Positions 26,610 to 34,776 of a stretch of DNA of 64,000 nt are shown here, piece by piece. This DNA is from Ktedonobacter sp. SOSP1-85 (lineage in GTDB: Bacteria; Chloroflexota; Ktedonobacteria; Ktedonobacterales; Ktedonobacteraceae): the NCBI RefSeq assembly GCF_016587415.1, contig NZ_BNJI01000001.1, forward strand, positions 4,937,501 through 5,001,500, given 5' to 3'. The position numbers and the translations under genes were made by a program. Numbering within the stretch: the stretch's first letter is position 1; the number at the start of each line of letters is the position of its first letter. The notes below the pieces were generated by a model. The model searched no databases. It had not been told where the DNA came from and worked only from the letters and a program-made list of their open reading frames with translations.

Positions 26610-27228
26610 GGTGGTGACTCCTTTCTTGAGACGAAAAAAGCACAGAAAGGGGCCACACCTCTTCACCCGAGCGGGGAAAGAGGACAAGAGTCACTGATAC
26701 TCTTTTGTGGGGAAAACCTCCTTTCTGCGCAAAAATAGTCGCCGGGAAACCAGTGGACGAGAGACGCGAACGCATACAGGCAGAGATGCTCGATGCCTGG
26801 ATGAGGAGTGCCTGGGAGCGCGGAGTAACGGAGAGACTCAACGTTGCTTCGCGCCCGTGGTGCCACCGAGGCGAACGACTCTCTCTCATTGACGAGAGAA
26901 GGGAGAGCCGCTTCGCCCTGGTACAGGCTGCACCACTTCCTTCCGCCCCGGTCGCGAGGTCGAAAGGCACCCCTGGACATTGCCAGGATCCATTCATCCC
27001 CTTTGGATGAACAGCACTTCCACTCTTGTTGTACCCAAAACAGCACCTCAGGTCAATAGGGCATTTCCGGGAAGAATACAGTGAAAATCGACGTTGAAGA
27101 GCATGTTGCTTGTCTCCTCGTGAAGAATGCGCCCTCTCATTGTGCGTGATTGGCTTTGGGAGCGGATTGAACATAGAAAAATGTGACAGATGCAAAGGGG
27201 AAAATACGCTGTTTCTCTCTGCATGTTT
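26610..27228. other. Gene-poor leader between divergent element modules
   Basis: Several overlapping frames on both strands, none with a convincing ribosome site or family resemblance. It separates the minus-strand gene run from the plus-strand replication-like gene and would contain both promoters. Confidence 0.35.
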
Positions 27229-27231
27229 TCA

Positions 27232-27299
27232 ACTTCGCCCAAAATTGCGAAGTACTTCGCCCACTATTGGGTGGTTTTCTTCTTCCCTTTTGGGAGGGT
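27232..27299. promoter_or_regulatory. Direct and inverted repeats upstream of the replication-like gene
   Basis: ACTTCGCCCA occurs at 27232-27241 and 27254-27263, 22 bp apart, with the palindrome GCGAAGTACTTCGC (27247-27260) between. A short CCCTTTTGGG repeat with T5 follows. It fits an operator or iteron set in front of the gene at 27429. Confidence 0.5.
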
Positions 27300-27428
27300 T
27301 TTTCTGTACACTAGAAGCAGGTCGTGTGGTTCCCACGTGATGCCTCCCTACCCCCCCGCTATTCTCCACGACCAACAAGCACGTGAGGACCGCATGGCCT
27401 TATCATGATGAAAGGTAGACAGAACAAC

Positions 27429-29747
27429 ATGCTCAATAAAGCGAGTATCCTGCAACCAGCAGATGCTCCTGAATATGGTCCTTCCTCCCTTTCAGCAGGT
27501 GTGGAAGTGCATGAGGAGCAGGTGATTACACAGCATGCTCTGCACATGGTTCCCCTGGCATTGCTTGAGCAGGTACAGCAGGTGTTTGGGTTCCCACAGG
27601 ACCGGCGCTGTCTCAATGGGCAAACGTTTCTTGCTCACTGGCTTCGTGTGGCGCGCGTCGAACAGATCCCTCTTATCCCTCATGAAGGTCCTCAACCAGT
27701 TGCAGTGCTCACGATCCAGAGCCTTCGTGCTTTCTGTACCTCGCCTTCGCTTGGCTGGCCCTGGTGCTATGATACCACCGCAAAATACGTCTCGGTATTA
27801 CAAGCCGCAGGTCTCCTGTTCAAAGTGAAACAGCCCAAAGGAATGGGAACCACCTATTATTTTCCACTGACCTCGACGCCCTGTCTGCCCGTCTGTGCCC
27901 AGCAGGTGCAGCAACTCACGAGTCGACGCAAAAGCGTCAAACGTTCGCGTGCGCTGCAACGGGTTTCAGCGTATCTGGAGCAGACCACCTGCGTCGAGAG
28001 CGATCACGACGGAAAGGAAACAGGAGACATGGAAACTCGTCCAGGGTATCTGAGCCTGGTCCCGCCTCCACAACATGAGCAAGGAACACATGATCATGCT
28101 TCTCAGACGACGCAACGGCATGGTCAGTTATCTGGCGTAGAAGACCAGGTGGAACGTACGGTTGAGCGCCTGATGGCGATGATGCGATCCTATGGAATGC
28201 GTGTGACCCCTCCCGTGAAAGTATCGATAGCCACGATTGTCTGGGAGGAACTGACCCACCTAACACAGGCGGTTTCACCACAATCACCTGAGGAGCGAGA
28301 GCCAGTTTCCTCATTATCCGAAACGCAGCCGAAACCACCAGGTGAAGTGATGCATGATGATCGAACGATGATGGGACGCCAAAGTCGACGTTTTCGAAGA
28401 AGGTCGACGATCGTGGAAGAAGATCGTCGACCTCTCGCCAAACCTTCGACTTCTGTGGAGGATCGTCGACCGATGCCGCAAGAAACCGTCGACCGGTGCG
28501 GCACGCAAACGCAGATCCAGGAGGCCCATACGCGTACACACGCGCGTGCGCGCGTTGAATTCACTTCTCTCAATAATCATCAATTACCAAAAAAAGAAAT
28601 ACATGAAAAAAGTGAAGATGAATTGAGAGAACAGGATCTTACAAAAAAACAGGTCGATGGTTTGGTGCATACCGCAGAGGAATCAGGTCGATCAATTGCT
28701 GCATGCGTTCGCGGAAAAATTATTGATGATCCTTCTTCCTCGCTTTCTTCGACAGCACAAGAAGAGGTCTCTCTTGTGACCACGAATGAAGAGGATGAGG
28801 CTGATGGTTCTTTTCTCTCACGTCGAGATCAGGTAGCCGCAATGAAGCGGGTGTATGAACCGGCGACCCGTGAGATGCTTGAGGCGCTAGCGCTGGATTA
28901 CTCACAGCGTTTTAACCAGAGCAATGAGGATGTCGGAGTCTACCTCAAGCGTATGCACGAGCACCCAGAGTGGCTGCATGTGGCAGCGGTGGACGCTCTG
29001 GTGCGTACCTGGTTCCCTGATCCTGGACGTCGTGCCGCTCGCCTGGGGGGAGGCTGGGTGATCAAGAAATACCGTGAGTATGTGGAGGGGAAGGAAGAGC
29101 CTCCCGCCGAAATGGTGGCCTGGGCAGAGTGGATTTTGAACGGTGGATTGACCTATAACCGCCTGGAGTGGGTGCTTGAAATTGCAGCGCGCAGTGGGCT
29201 CATCAAGCCAGGTGAGGGGAAACGCCCACTTCCTCACGAAGTGATTATAGATGCCGAATGGTTGCAGGAGTTTTGGGCGGAAGGTGGCGCACAAGGCCTG
29301 GAGCGCTACGGCTATCTCTTTGTGGATCGTGATGGCGAATTCTTGACCCCTCAAGAGTACGAGCGGTCTCGCCAGGTTGCGGTCAATGAAGTCCTTGCTA
29401 CTCCCTATGATCCCGGCGATGCCGAGGTGATGTACGAAATCCAGACCTATCTGGCCTGGGCGAAGACGCAGCATCTTCCTGCGGAAGAAGAGCAGGCGCT
29501 CCTGACGGATTTGCCGCGTCCCTTAGTGCAATGGGTGAGTGCGCTCCAAAGACGAATTGATACTGATCGCTATTGTATCAGCGTGCGTCTGGCACCTCGT
29601 AGCCGTCGACGTGTCATTGAAATCAGCGAGCATGCCAATCCACAACGGGTCTGGTATCTGGGAAATCAACAGCATATTCTTGCCTGGCTGCAATGGTATG
29701 CTCACGTCTCGATTGGTATACCTGAAAAGATAGGTGCGGAAGCATAA
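27429..29747 (+). CDS. Replication-initiator-like / DNA-binding protein of the element
   Basis: 772 residues from ATG 27429 (AAAGG about 13 nt upstream). The N-terminus looks like a winged helix (FLAHWLRVARVEQIPLIPHE; YDTTAKYVSVLQAAGLLFKV then TYYFPL). The middle, residues about 200-470, is low-complexity, charged and poorly ordered, and its DNA holds six GTCGAC-like boxes spaced 19-23 bp. The C-terminal half is folded (VYLKRMHEHPEWLHVAAVDA; RRAARLGGGWVIKKYREYVE). This layout, winged helix then binding sites inside the coding sequence then a second domain, recalls RepA_N-type initiators; the analogy is inference. Confidence 0.5.
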   Translation: MLNKASILQPADAPEYGPSSLSAGVEVHEEQVITQHALHMVPLALLEQVQQVFGFPQDRRCLNGQTFLAHWLRVARVEQIPLIPHEGPQPVAVLTIQSLRAFCTSPSLGWPWCYDTTAKYVSVLQAAGLLFKVKQPKGMGTTYYFPLTSTPCLPVCAQQVQQLTSRRKSVKRSRALQRVSAYLEQTTCVESDHDGKETGDMETRPGYLSLVPPPQHEQGTHDHASQTTQRHGQLSGVEDQVERTVERLMAMMRSYGMRVTPPVKVSIATIVWEELTHLTQAVSPQSPEEREPVSSLSETQPKPPGEVMHDDRTMMGRQSRRFRRRSTIVEEDRRPLAKPSTSVEDRRPMPQETVDRCGTQTQIQEAHTRTHARARVEFTSLNNHQLPKKEIHEKSEDELREQDLTKKQVDGLVHTAEESGRSIAACVRGKIIDDPSSSLSSTAQEEVSLVTTNEEDEADGSFLSRRDQVAAMKRVYEPATREMLEALALDYSQRFNQSNEDVGVYLKRMHEHPEWLHVAAVDALVRTWFPDPGRRAARLGGGWVIKKYREYVEGKEEPPAEMVAWAEWILNGGLTYNRLEWVLEIAARSGLIKPGEGKRPLPHEVIIDAEWLQEFWAEGGAQGLERYGYLFVDRDGEFLTPQEYERSRQVAVNEVLATPYDPGDAEVMYEIQTYLAWAKTQHLPAEEEQALLTDLPRPLVQWVSALQRRIDTDRYCISVRLAPRSRRRVIEISEHANPQRVWYLGNQQHILAWLQWYAHVSIGIPEKIGAEA
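28384..28493. repeat. Iteron-like array of GTCGAC boxes inside the coding sequence
   Basis: GTCGAC at 28384, 28403, 28426, 28465 and 28488, and TTCGAC at 28445. Start-to-start steps are 19, 23, 19, 20 and 23 bp, about two helical turns each. The extended form GATCGTCGACC appears at least twice. Confidence 0.65.
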
Positions 29748-29810
29748 CATTTGAGGAACAATATAAAAACAGTTAGCAAGTCTGGCATCTGATTTATCAA
29801 GCATCTAAAG

Positions 29811-30029
29811 ATGCAGCTCTTTGAGCAATTGGACATGTTTGAAGCTGGCTTCATCTATGTGTTGTATTTTGCGGGTTGGTTCTGATGCCAAATCGTTCAT
29901 GTGCTTGAAAATAGTAGCCACCTTCAATACATGCTGCGTTTGCAGATCTTGCCAAATTGCTGAGTTTTCACCATATGTATGAGATTCATAGATATGAAGG
30001 AGATGTGCCACCCCGATGACAAGAAGATT
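29811..30029 (-). other. Short open frame, possibly a gene remnant
   Basis: The minus-strand frame reads VAHLLHIYESHTYGENSAIW, then QDLQTQHVLKVATIFKHMND, protein-like but without a ribosome site and opened directly after a stop. No family recognised. The rest of the 29,748-30,137 gap shows nothing else. Confidence 0.2.
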
Positions 30030-30137
30030 TCACTTCATGATTGTAGCATACATGATGCGCTCAAAAATACTGTTTAATAGCGCGTTGTGGACACATGATT
30101 TTATTACTGGTAAAGCAGTTGTAGAAAGGCAAGCACT

Positions 30138-30296
30138 ATGCAAAAGCGTATACACTCTGTGAATAGGAAAAGGACGCGACCGCCAGCTATTGATCCTCAG
30201 ATACAGCTCAAATGGGGACTGGCCCTTCTGGGTACTGAAAGAGCGACACAGTATCTTACTTGGATGCAGGCACGCCTGAAGCACAACTATCACTAA
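30138..30296 (+). CDS. 52-residue basic small protein
   Basis: ATG 30138 preceded by AAAGG 8 nt upstream; stop TAA at 30294. The product starts MQKRIHSVNRKRTRPPAIDP and continues with a helical part (GLALLGTERATQYLTWMQAR). Too short for family assignment. Basic N-terminus plus helix would fit a small DNA-binding or regulatory peptide. It lies just upstream of the HTH gene. Confidence 0.5.
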   Translation: MQKRIHSVNRKRTRPPAIDPQIQLKWGLALLGTERATQYLTWMQARLKHNYH

Positions 30297-30300
30297 CTTT

Positions 30301-30381
30301 CAGTCACATTCATCCACTTTTATTCATAATAGATTAATATAGTCTATATTCATTGACATTAAGTCACTTTCATTGTACTCT
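30301..30381 (+). promoter_or_regulatory. Promoter and repeated operator before the HTH gene
   Basis: TTGACA (30353-30358), 17-bp spacer, TACTCT (30376-30381). CAGTCACATTCAT (30301-30313) and AAGTCACTTTCAT (30361-30373) are near-identical 60 bp apart, the second lying between -35 and -10, as expected for an autoregulatory operator. Confidence 0.6.
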
Positions 30382-30410
30382 ATACCTGATATTACTCTTA
30401 AGGGGCGCAT

Positions 30411-30632
30411 ATGACCATAGACGATTACCGTGTGCAATTCGGTTGGTCGCGGCGGCATATGGCTAAGGAGGCAGGTATAGATAAAAATACGCTGCGTAGC
30501 GCGATGGCTGGCAATCCAGTGTATCGCGCCAAAGTGGGGGCGATCACTGAGGCGATCAACCAGGAACTCGCACGACGCGGCAAATCATCTATTCTCTATA
30601 CCGATCTCGAAGGTGTTGTGTTTGCCGATTAA
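30411..30632 (+). CDS. Small helix-turn-helix regulator
   Basis: 73 residues with AAGGGG about 8 nt before ATG. MTIDDYRVQFGWSRRHMAKE, then AGIDKNTLRSAMAGNPVYRA, is an XRE-like helix-turn-helix; the remainder is one helix and a short tail. A phage-type repressor for the adjacent serine recombinase is the simplest reading. Paired AGTCAC-TTCAT repeats in its promoter are a plausible operator. Confidence 0.7.
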   Translation: MTIDDYRVQFGWSRRHMAKEAGIDKNTLRSAMAGNPVYRAKVGAITEAINQELARRGKSSILYTDLEGVVFAD

Positions 30633-30647
30633 TCCTAAGCCATTCGC

Positions 30648-30697
30648 ACATAAAAAAAACGCCCGTGGTCTCCTGGTCAGAGACGGGCGCTTCTTAA
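30648..30697 (+). terminator. Hairpin after the HTH gene
   Basis: CGCCCGT…TCT pairs with AGA…ACGGGCG, followed by CTTCTT, preceded by an A8 run. It would also work in the opposite direction because of the A run. Confidence 0.5.
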
Positions 30698-30860
30698 GAT
30701 GAGTCGTACCACACAGCAGGCGCACCGCGAAAGTTTCCGAGGCTTCTTCGGTATGTCCTGCTGATCTATCTGTATAGATATTCCATACCAGACAGGTACA
30801 GATCTTCCGGGCGCATTGTCGCATTACGGAATATGGCCTGTCAATCGAACGGAGAAAGTC

Positions 30861-33272
30861 ATGCGAAGTGATGGCGTTCGCATTATTAAGGCTGCGACCG
30901 TATTCTCGACACAGAGTACCGGCTATGACAACACCCATAGGTATATGCACGGCTATGAAATCGATTTGACACGCAAGACAGCTGCGCTCATCCGCCAAAG
31001 CCGCCGTGGGGCTGATGAAGACAACCCGGAGAGTCGCCTGCGCCAGAAGGGCCTTGCTACTGTTGCTCTGGAGATACGCGGAGATCACGACCCGCTCATG
31101 GTGATACCCTACGACGAAGGCGCTGGTGTCTCAGGCCAGAAAAAAATATACGAACGGCCAAAGCTCCTGGAACTCTGGAAGGCGCTGCTGGACAGTACAA
31201 TTGGCAGTATCATCGTGGCCCGTGAGGACCGTTTATTCAGGGACCGCTGGCTGACACAGCCAACCCAATTCGCTGCGGAGTGTGCCCAGCGTGGCGTGAT
31301 TCTGATCGTTGCCGGACGACGTGCCTACGATTTTCGCATTCAGGACGATTTCAAAGCTTTCCTGCGTAAGATGGAGGAGGCGTACGGCTATATCGACACG
31401 CATGTGAAATATATGATGGAGATGAAACTTCAGAAGCTTCAGCGCGGTGAGTGGGTCGGGGGCAATCTGATCGCACCGTATACACTGGACCGGCTGGCGA
31501 TCCAGGAAGCCAAAGAGCACCGGAAAATAATGAAGGAGTTCGGGGCAAGTGACGAGGAAGAACTGCTCATCACCAAAGCCTACCGACCAGTCATTTACGA
31601 ACCGTGGCGGGAGATCGCGGTTGAGCTGTTTGAAAAATTCAAGCTATTTGATTATTCCCGTTCGCGCATGGGTCGCTATATCGAGGAGCGGCAATACATT
31701 TTCCCTTTTCCCTCAGCTGAAGATATGCAACAGTACATCTTTAAGACCAGAATGAGTTCGGTATCCGGCCTTGGCTACACCTTCACGGTGAACAGCCGCT
31801 TGTCCACGTGGCTATCCAATCTGATGCACCAGGGCTATATTGGTGTCGGCAAGGATACACAGGGCAGCCACGTCTATATCGAAGGAGCATTCGAGGCGGC
31901 CATCCCGCGCGATTTATTCGAGCCAGCATACGAGACAATTACCGGCTTCACGCTCGACGGCCAGCCAAGCACCGTGCGCCCAAACCACCGGCGCTTCGTG
32001 CGGAGCAAGCCGATTGAAGATCAGACGGCCCTGCTTACCCAGCATTTCCGCGCGCCGGACAATACATGGGGCGTGCGCACTGAAGACGGTCCGCCGCTCT
32101 ACTATGCTGCCTACCTCCGACGCACAACTCAGACTACCGAGACGTACAGCTATATGGAAAGCAATCGGCTATGGTCGCTGCCATGCACGACGTTTGACCG
32201 TATCATTGTCGAACGTCTGAGCGCCCTGGCCGCGCACGACAAAGAACTGGCCGCACGCGTCGAGAATTACTACAAAAACCTGCATGCCAAAACGGTGAGT
32301 GAGAAAAAGGCAATTCTGCGTGAAATTACTGCCCTGCAAGCCAAAATTGCCCGCTACGACAAATTGCTCACCAGACCGGCGAGGCCTCTGACTGAGTCGC
32401 AGGAGGGCCGCTATCTGGGCGAACAGGCGCAGGCTGAACGCGATCTGGCAAAGGCTCAGAGCGCGCTGGAGCGATATGACCGGATGCAACCAGCACAGTT
32501 CATCCCGAAGTTCTACCGGATCTTAGGCCAAGCGCCTGGCGAGTTCTGGAGCCTGGATATTGACCGGCAGCGCCACATGTTGAGTCTGCTTATTGAGGAA
32601 ATACAAGTGACAAGTATTTCCCCTCATCTCTATAAGCTGCTGTTGAAATGGAAAGACCCTGTCGCCAACCGGTGGGATTGCGCGATTCTCTTCAAGCGGC
32701 AGGCAATACGCTCGAAACTGCTCAACGTCTCGCAGTGGACGCCCGCAGAAGACGACATTTTGCGGAGGTTATGGCCCAACACCAATGGGTTCGTGATATC
32801 TCGGGAACTCCCGACGAAAACCAGTCATGCCATGAAGGTACGTGCCTTACAACTCGGTGTTCGTCGAAGCGAGGATTTTCAGAAACGTCGCAGTCCGCTG
32901 CACCGGGCGTTGTGCTATAGCGACTGGACAGGGGCCTGTGCAGCCCTGGAAGTCGGCCCCGAAACTGAGGAAGGCATGAAGATACTGGAGATGCTGAGTT
33001 ACTATGCGCACACCACAGGCAAAGAGACGCCGCTCAGTTGTTGGTGGGTGTTGCCGGTTGTGGACATGAACGGCCCTGATGAGGATTGGATCAGACCATT
33101 GTCTCGACCGCCATGCCCAGAATTATCGCCGACCTGCAAGGTTTTGACCGCTACACCTGGGTCTCAACCTCTTATCTCCTGGCCTCGACGGTTATGGTAC
33201 CGATCTATGGCAAACTTTCAGACATCTTTGGGCGCAAATCTATCTTCCTGGTGGGCGTCGTCATCTTCCTGA
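30861..33272 (+). CDS. Large serine recombinase (site-specific integrase)
   Basis: 803 residues from ATG 30861 (GGAG, 6 nt; a TTG 15 codons upstream lacks a site). The resolvase domain shows AALIRQSRRG (nucleophile Ser), GAGVSGQKKIYERPKL and SIIVAREDRLFRDRW. A recombinase domain follows (YRPVIYEPWREIAVELFEKF), then a coiled coil (LREITALQAKIARYDKLLTR). The usual CxxC zinc ribbon is not seen. Residues about 630-680 (QWTPAEDDILRRLWPNTNGF) look like a SANT/Myb-type DNA-binding domain. The last ~65 codons (after about 33,080) lie in a different frame over the MFS gene and are probably host sequence fused at the attachment junction. It is likely the integrase of the element to the left. Confidence 0.85.
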   Translation: MRSDGVRIIKAATVFSTQSTGYDNTHRYMHGYEIDLTRKTAALIRQSRRGADEDNPESRLRQKGLATVALEIRGDHDPLMVIPYDEGAGVSGQKKIYERPKLLELWKALLDSTIGSIIVAREDRLFRDRWLTQPTQFAAECAQRGVILIVAGRRAYDFRIQDDFKAFLRKMEEAYGYIDTHVKYMMEMKLQKLQRGEWVGGNLIAPYTLDRLAIQEAKEHRKIMKEFGASDEEELLITKAYRPVIYEPWREIAVELFEKFKLFDYSRSRMGRYIEERQYIFPFPSAEDMQQYIFKTRMSSVSGLGYTFTVNSRLSTWLSNLMHQGYIGVGKDTQGSHVYIEGAFEAAIPRDLFEPAYETITGFTLDGQPSTVRPNHRRFVRSKPIEDQTALLTQHFRAPDNTWGVRTEDGPPLYYAAYLRRTTQTTETYSYMESNRLWSLPCTTFDRIIVERLSALAAHDKELAARVENYYKNLHAKTVSEKKAILREITALQAKIARYDKLLTRPARPLTESQEGRYLGEQAQAERDLAKAQSALERYDRMQPAQFIPKFYRILGQAPGEFWSLDIDRQRHMLSLLIEEIQVTSISPHLYKLLLKWKDPVANRWDCAILFKRQAIRSKLLNVSQWTPAEDDILRRLWPNTNGFVISRELPTKTSHAMKVRALQLGVRRSEDFQKRRSPLHRALCYSDWTGACAALEVGPETEEGMKILEMLSYYAHTTGKETPLSCWWVLPVVDMNGPDEDWIRPLSRPPCPELSPTCKVLTATPGSQPLISWPRRLWYRSMANFQTSLGANLSSWWASSSS

Positions 33273-34603
33273 CGGGCTCGGCGCTCTCCGGGGCCGCGCA
33301 GACGATGGATCAACTGGTGCTCTTTCGCGCCTTCCAGGGGATCGGCGCCGGTGCACTTATGCCCATCGCCATCGCCATCGTCGCCGACCTCTTTGCTCCC
33401 CGCGAGCGCGCCAAATGGCAGGGCGTCACGGGCGCGGTCTGGGGCCTCTCCTCTATAGTCGGCCCCACCGCGGGCGGCTGGATTACCGAGCATACGACCT
33501 GGCGCTGGGTCTTCTACGTTAACCTGCCCATCGGCCTCCTGGCCATGCTCGTGCTCATTTTCCTCATGCCCACGCTCAAGCAGACGAGTAAGAAGCCAAA
33601 GATTGACTACCTGGGTGCCGCTCTCCTGGTCGCCACGGCGGTTCCGCTACTGCTCGGCTTCTCCTGGGCTGGTTCGGAGTATGCCTGGGGCTCGCCCATC
33701 ATCCTGGGACTCTTCGCCCTGGCCATCAGCGTTGGCTGCGTCTTCGTGCTCTATGAGTCTATCGTGCAGCGCGAGGGCGGACAGCCCATCATCGAGCCCT
33801 CGCTCTTCCGCAACAGCATCTTCACCATCTCGACTATCGCCACGGTCATCTTTAGCATGGCCCTCTTCGGTAGCACCTTCTTTATTCCGCTCTTCGTCCA
33901 GGGGGTCGTTGGTATCACCGCCACGAACAGCGGCCTTGTCCTGACCCCACTCATGCTCACCTCGGTTGTGGGCAGCGTCATCTCAGGCCAGCTCGTTGCC
34001 CGCACTGGACGTTACAAGTGGGCCGCCATCAGCGGCATGCTTATCGGTATCGCTGGCTCCTGGTTGCTCATGCGCCTGGACATCAACGCCAGCGACAGCG
34101 ATGTGCTACTGGCCATGATCATGCTCGGCCTGGGCATGGGGACCAGCATGTCCCTCTACACCCTGATCGTGCAGAACGCCCTGCCGCAGAAGATCGGCCA
34201 GGCCACTTCCTCGTTGGTCTTCTTCCGCTCCATCGGCGGCACCATCGCCCTCGCGGCCATGGGTTCAGTCATGAACGCCAGCTATCTTCCGGCCTTCCAC
34301 GGTGCCCTCCCCGAGGCCAGCAAGAAGGCCCTGCCCGCCGGGACCCTCCACTTCTTCGACAACCCGCAGATCCTGCTCTCCGAGGAGATGCAGAGCCACG
34401 TCCACTCTAGCCTCTCCGCCCTCGGCCCCCAGGGCCAGGACCTCTACACCCAGCTCATGCAGGCCGTCAAGCTCGGTCTGACCCAGGGCATCCACCATGT
34501 CTTCCTGCTCTGCACCTTGCTACTCTGCCTTGGTCTCGTGGTCGTCCTCTTCCTCAAAGAGATCCCCCTCCGCGGCAAAAGCCAAACGCCCCCGCACTCC
34601 TGA
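33086..34603 (+). pseudogene. MFS drug-efflux transporter (DHA2 type), 5' truncated
   Basis: 505 codons. The frame opens with LDQTIVSTAMPRIIADLQGF, which in EmrB/QacA-type transporters follows the first membrane helix; the normal start and helix 1 are absent, and an in-frame stop is at 33080. The rest is intact: GKLSDIFGRKSIFLVG (motif A), LFRAFQGIGAGALMPIAIAI (motif C region), GPTAGGWITEHTTWRWVFYV, and about 13 membrane segments. It could be translated weakly from TTG 33086 (GAGGA close by), but the usual 14-helix protein is lost. Truncation coincides with the serine recombinase junction. Confidence 0.8.
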
Positions 34604-34629
34604 ATAGGGGTTCACTGCGCTCCGATGGA

Positions 34630-34745
34630 CAGATCGGGTAGTGCTTGTAAATGGCGCACCTACCCTCACTCCAGGGAAATGCAGCCGCCCAGCAGGAGGG
34701 GCCTGGTAGGTGCGCCGTTTACAAGCACACCCAGGCCCCTCCTGC
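34630..34745. repeat. Inverted-repeat element, copy 1
   Basis: GTGCTTGTAAATGGCGCACC plus TACC (34641-34664) pairs with 34705-34728 with one mismatch; a second nested inverted repeat (AGGAGGGGCCTGG and complement) overlaps the right arm. A related copy lies in opposite orientation at 43976-44098. It fills most of the gap between two convergent genes. Confidence 0.65.
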
Positions 34746-34776
34746 ATGGGCGGCCGCCCGCTACTGGCGTACGCGG

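Noticed and set aside
26161..27195. Minus-strand ORF of 344 codons
   Set aside because: Overlaps the coiled-coil gene out of frame, low-complexity translation, no ribosome site.
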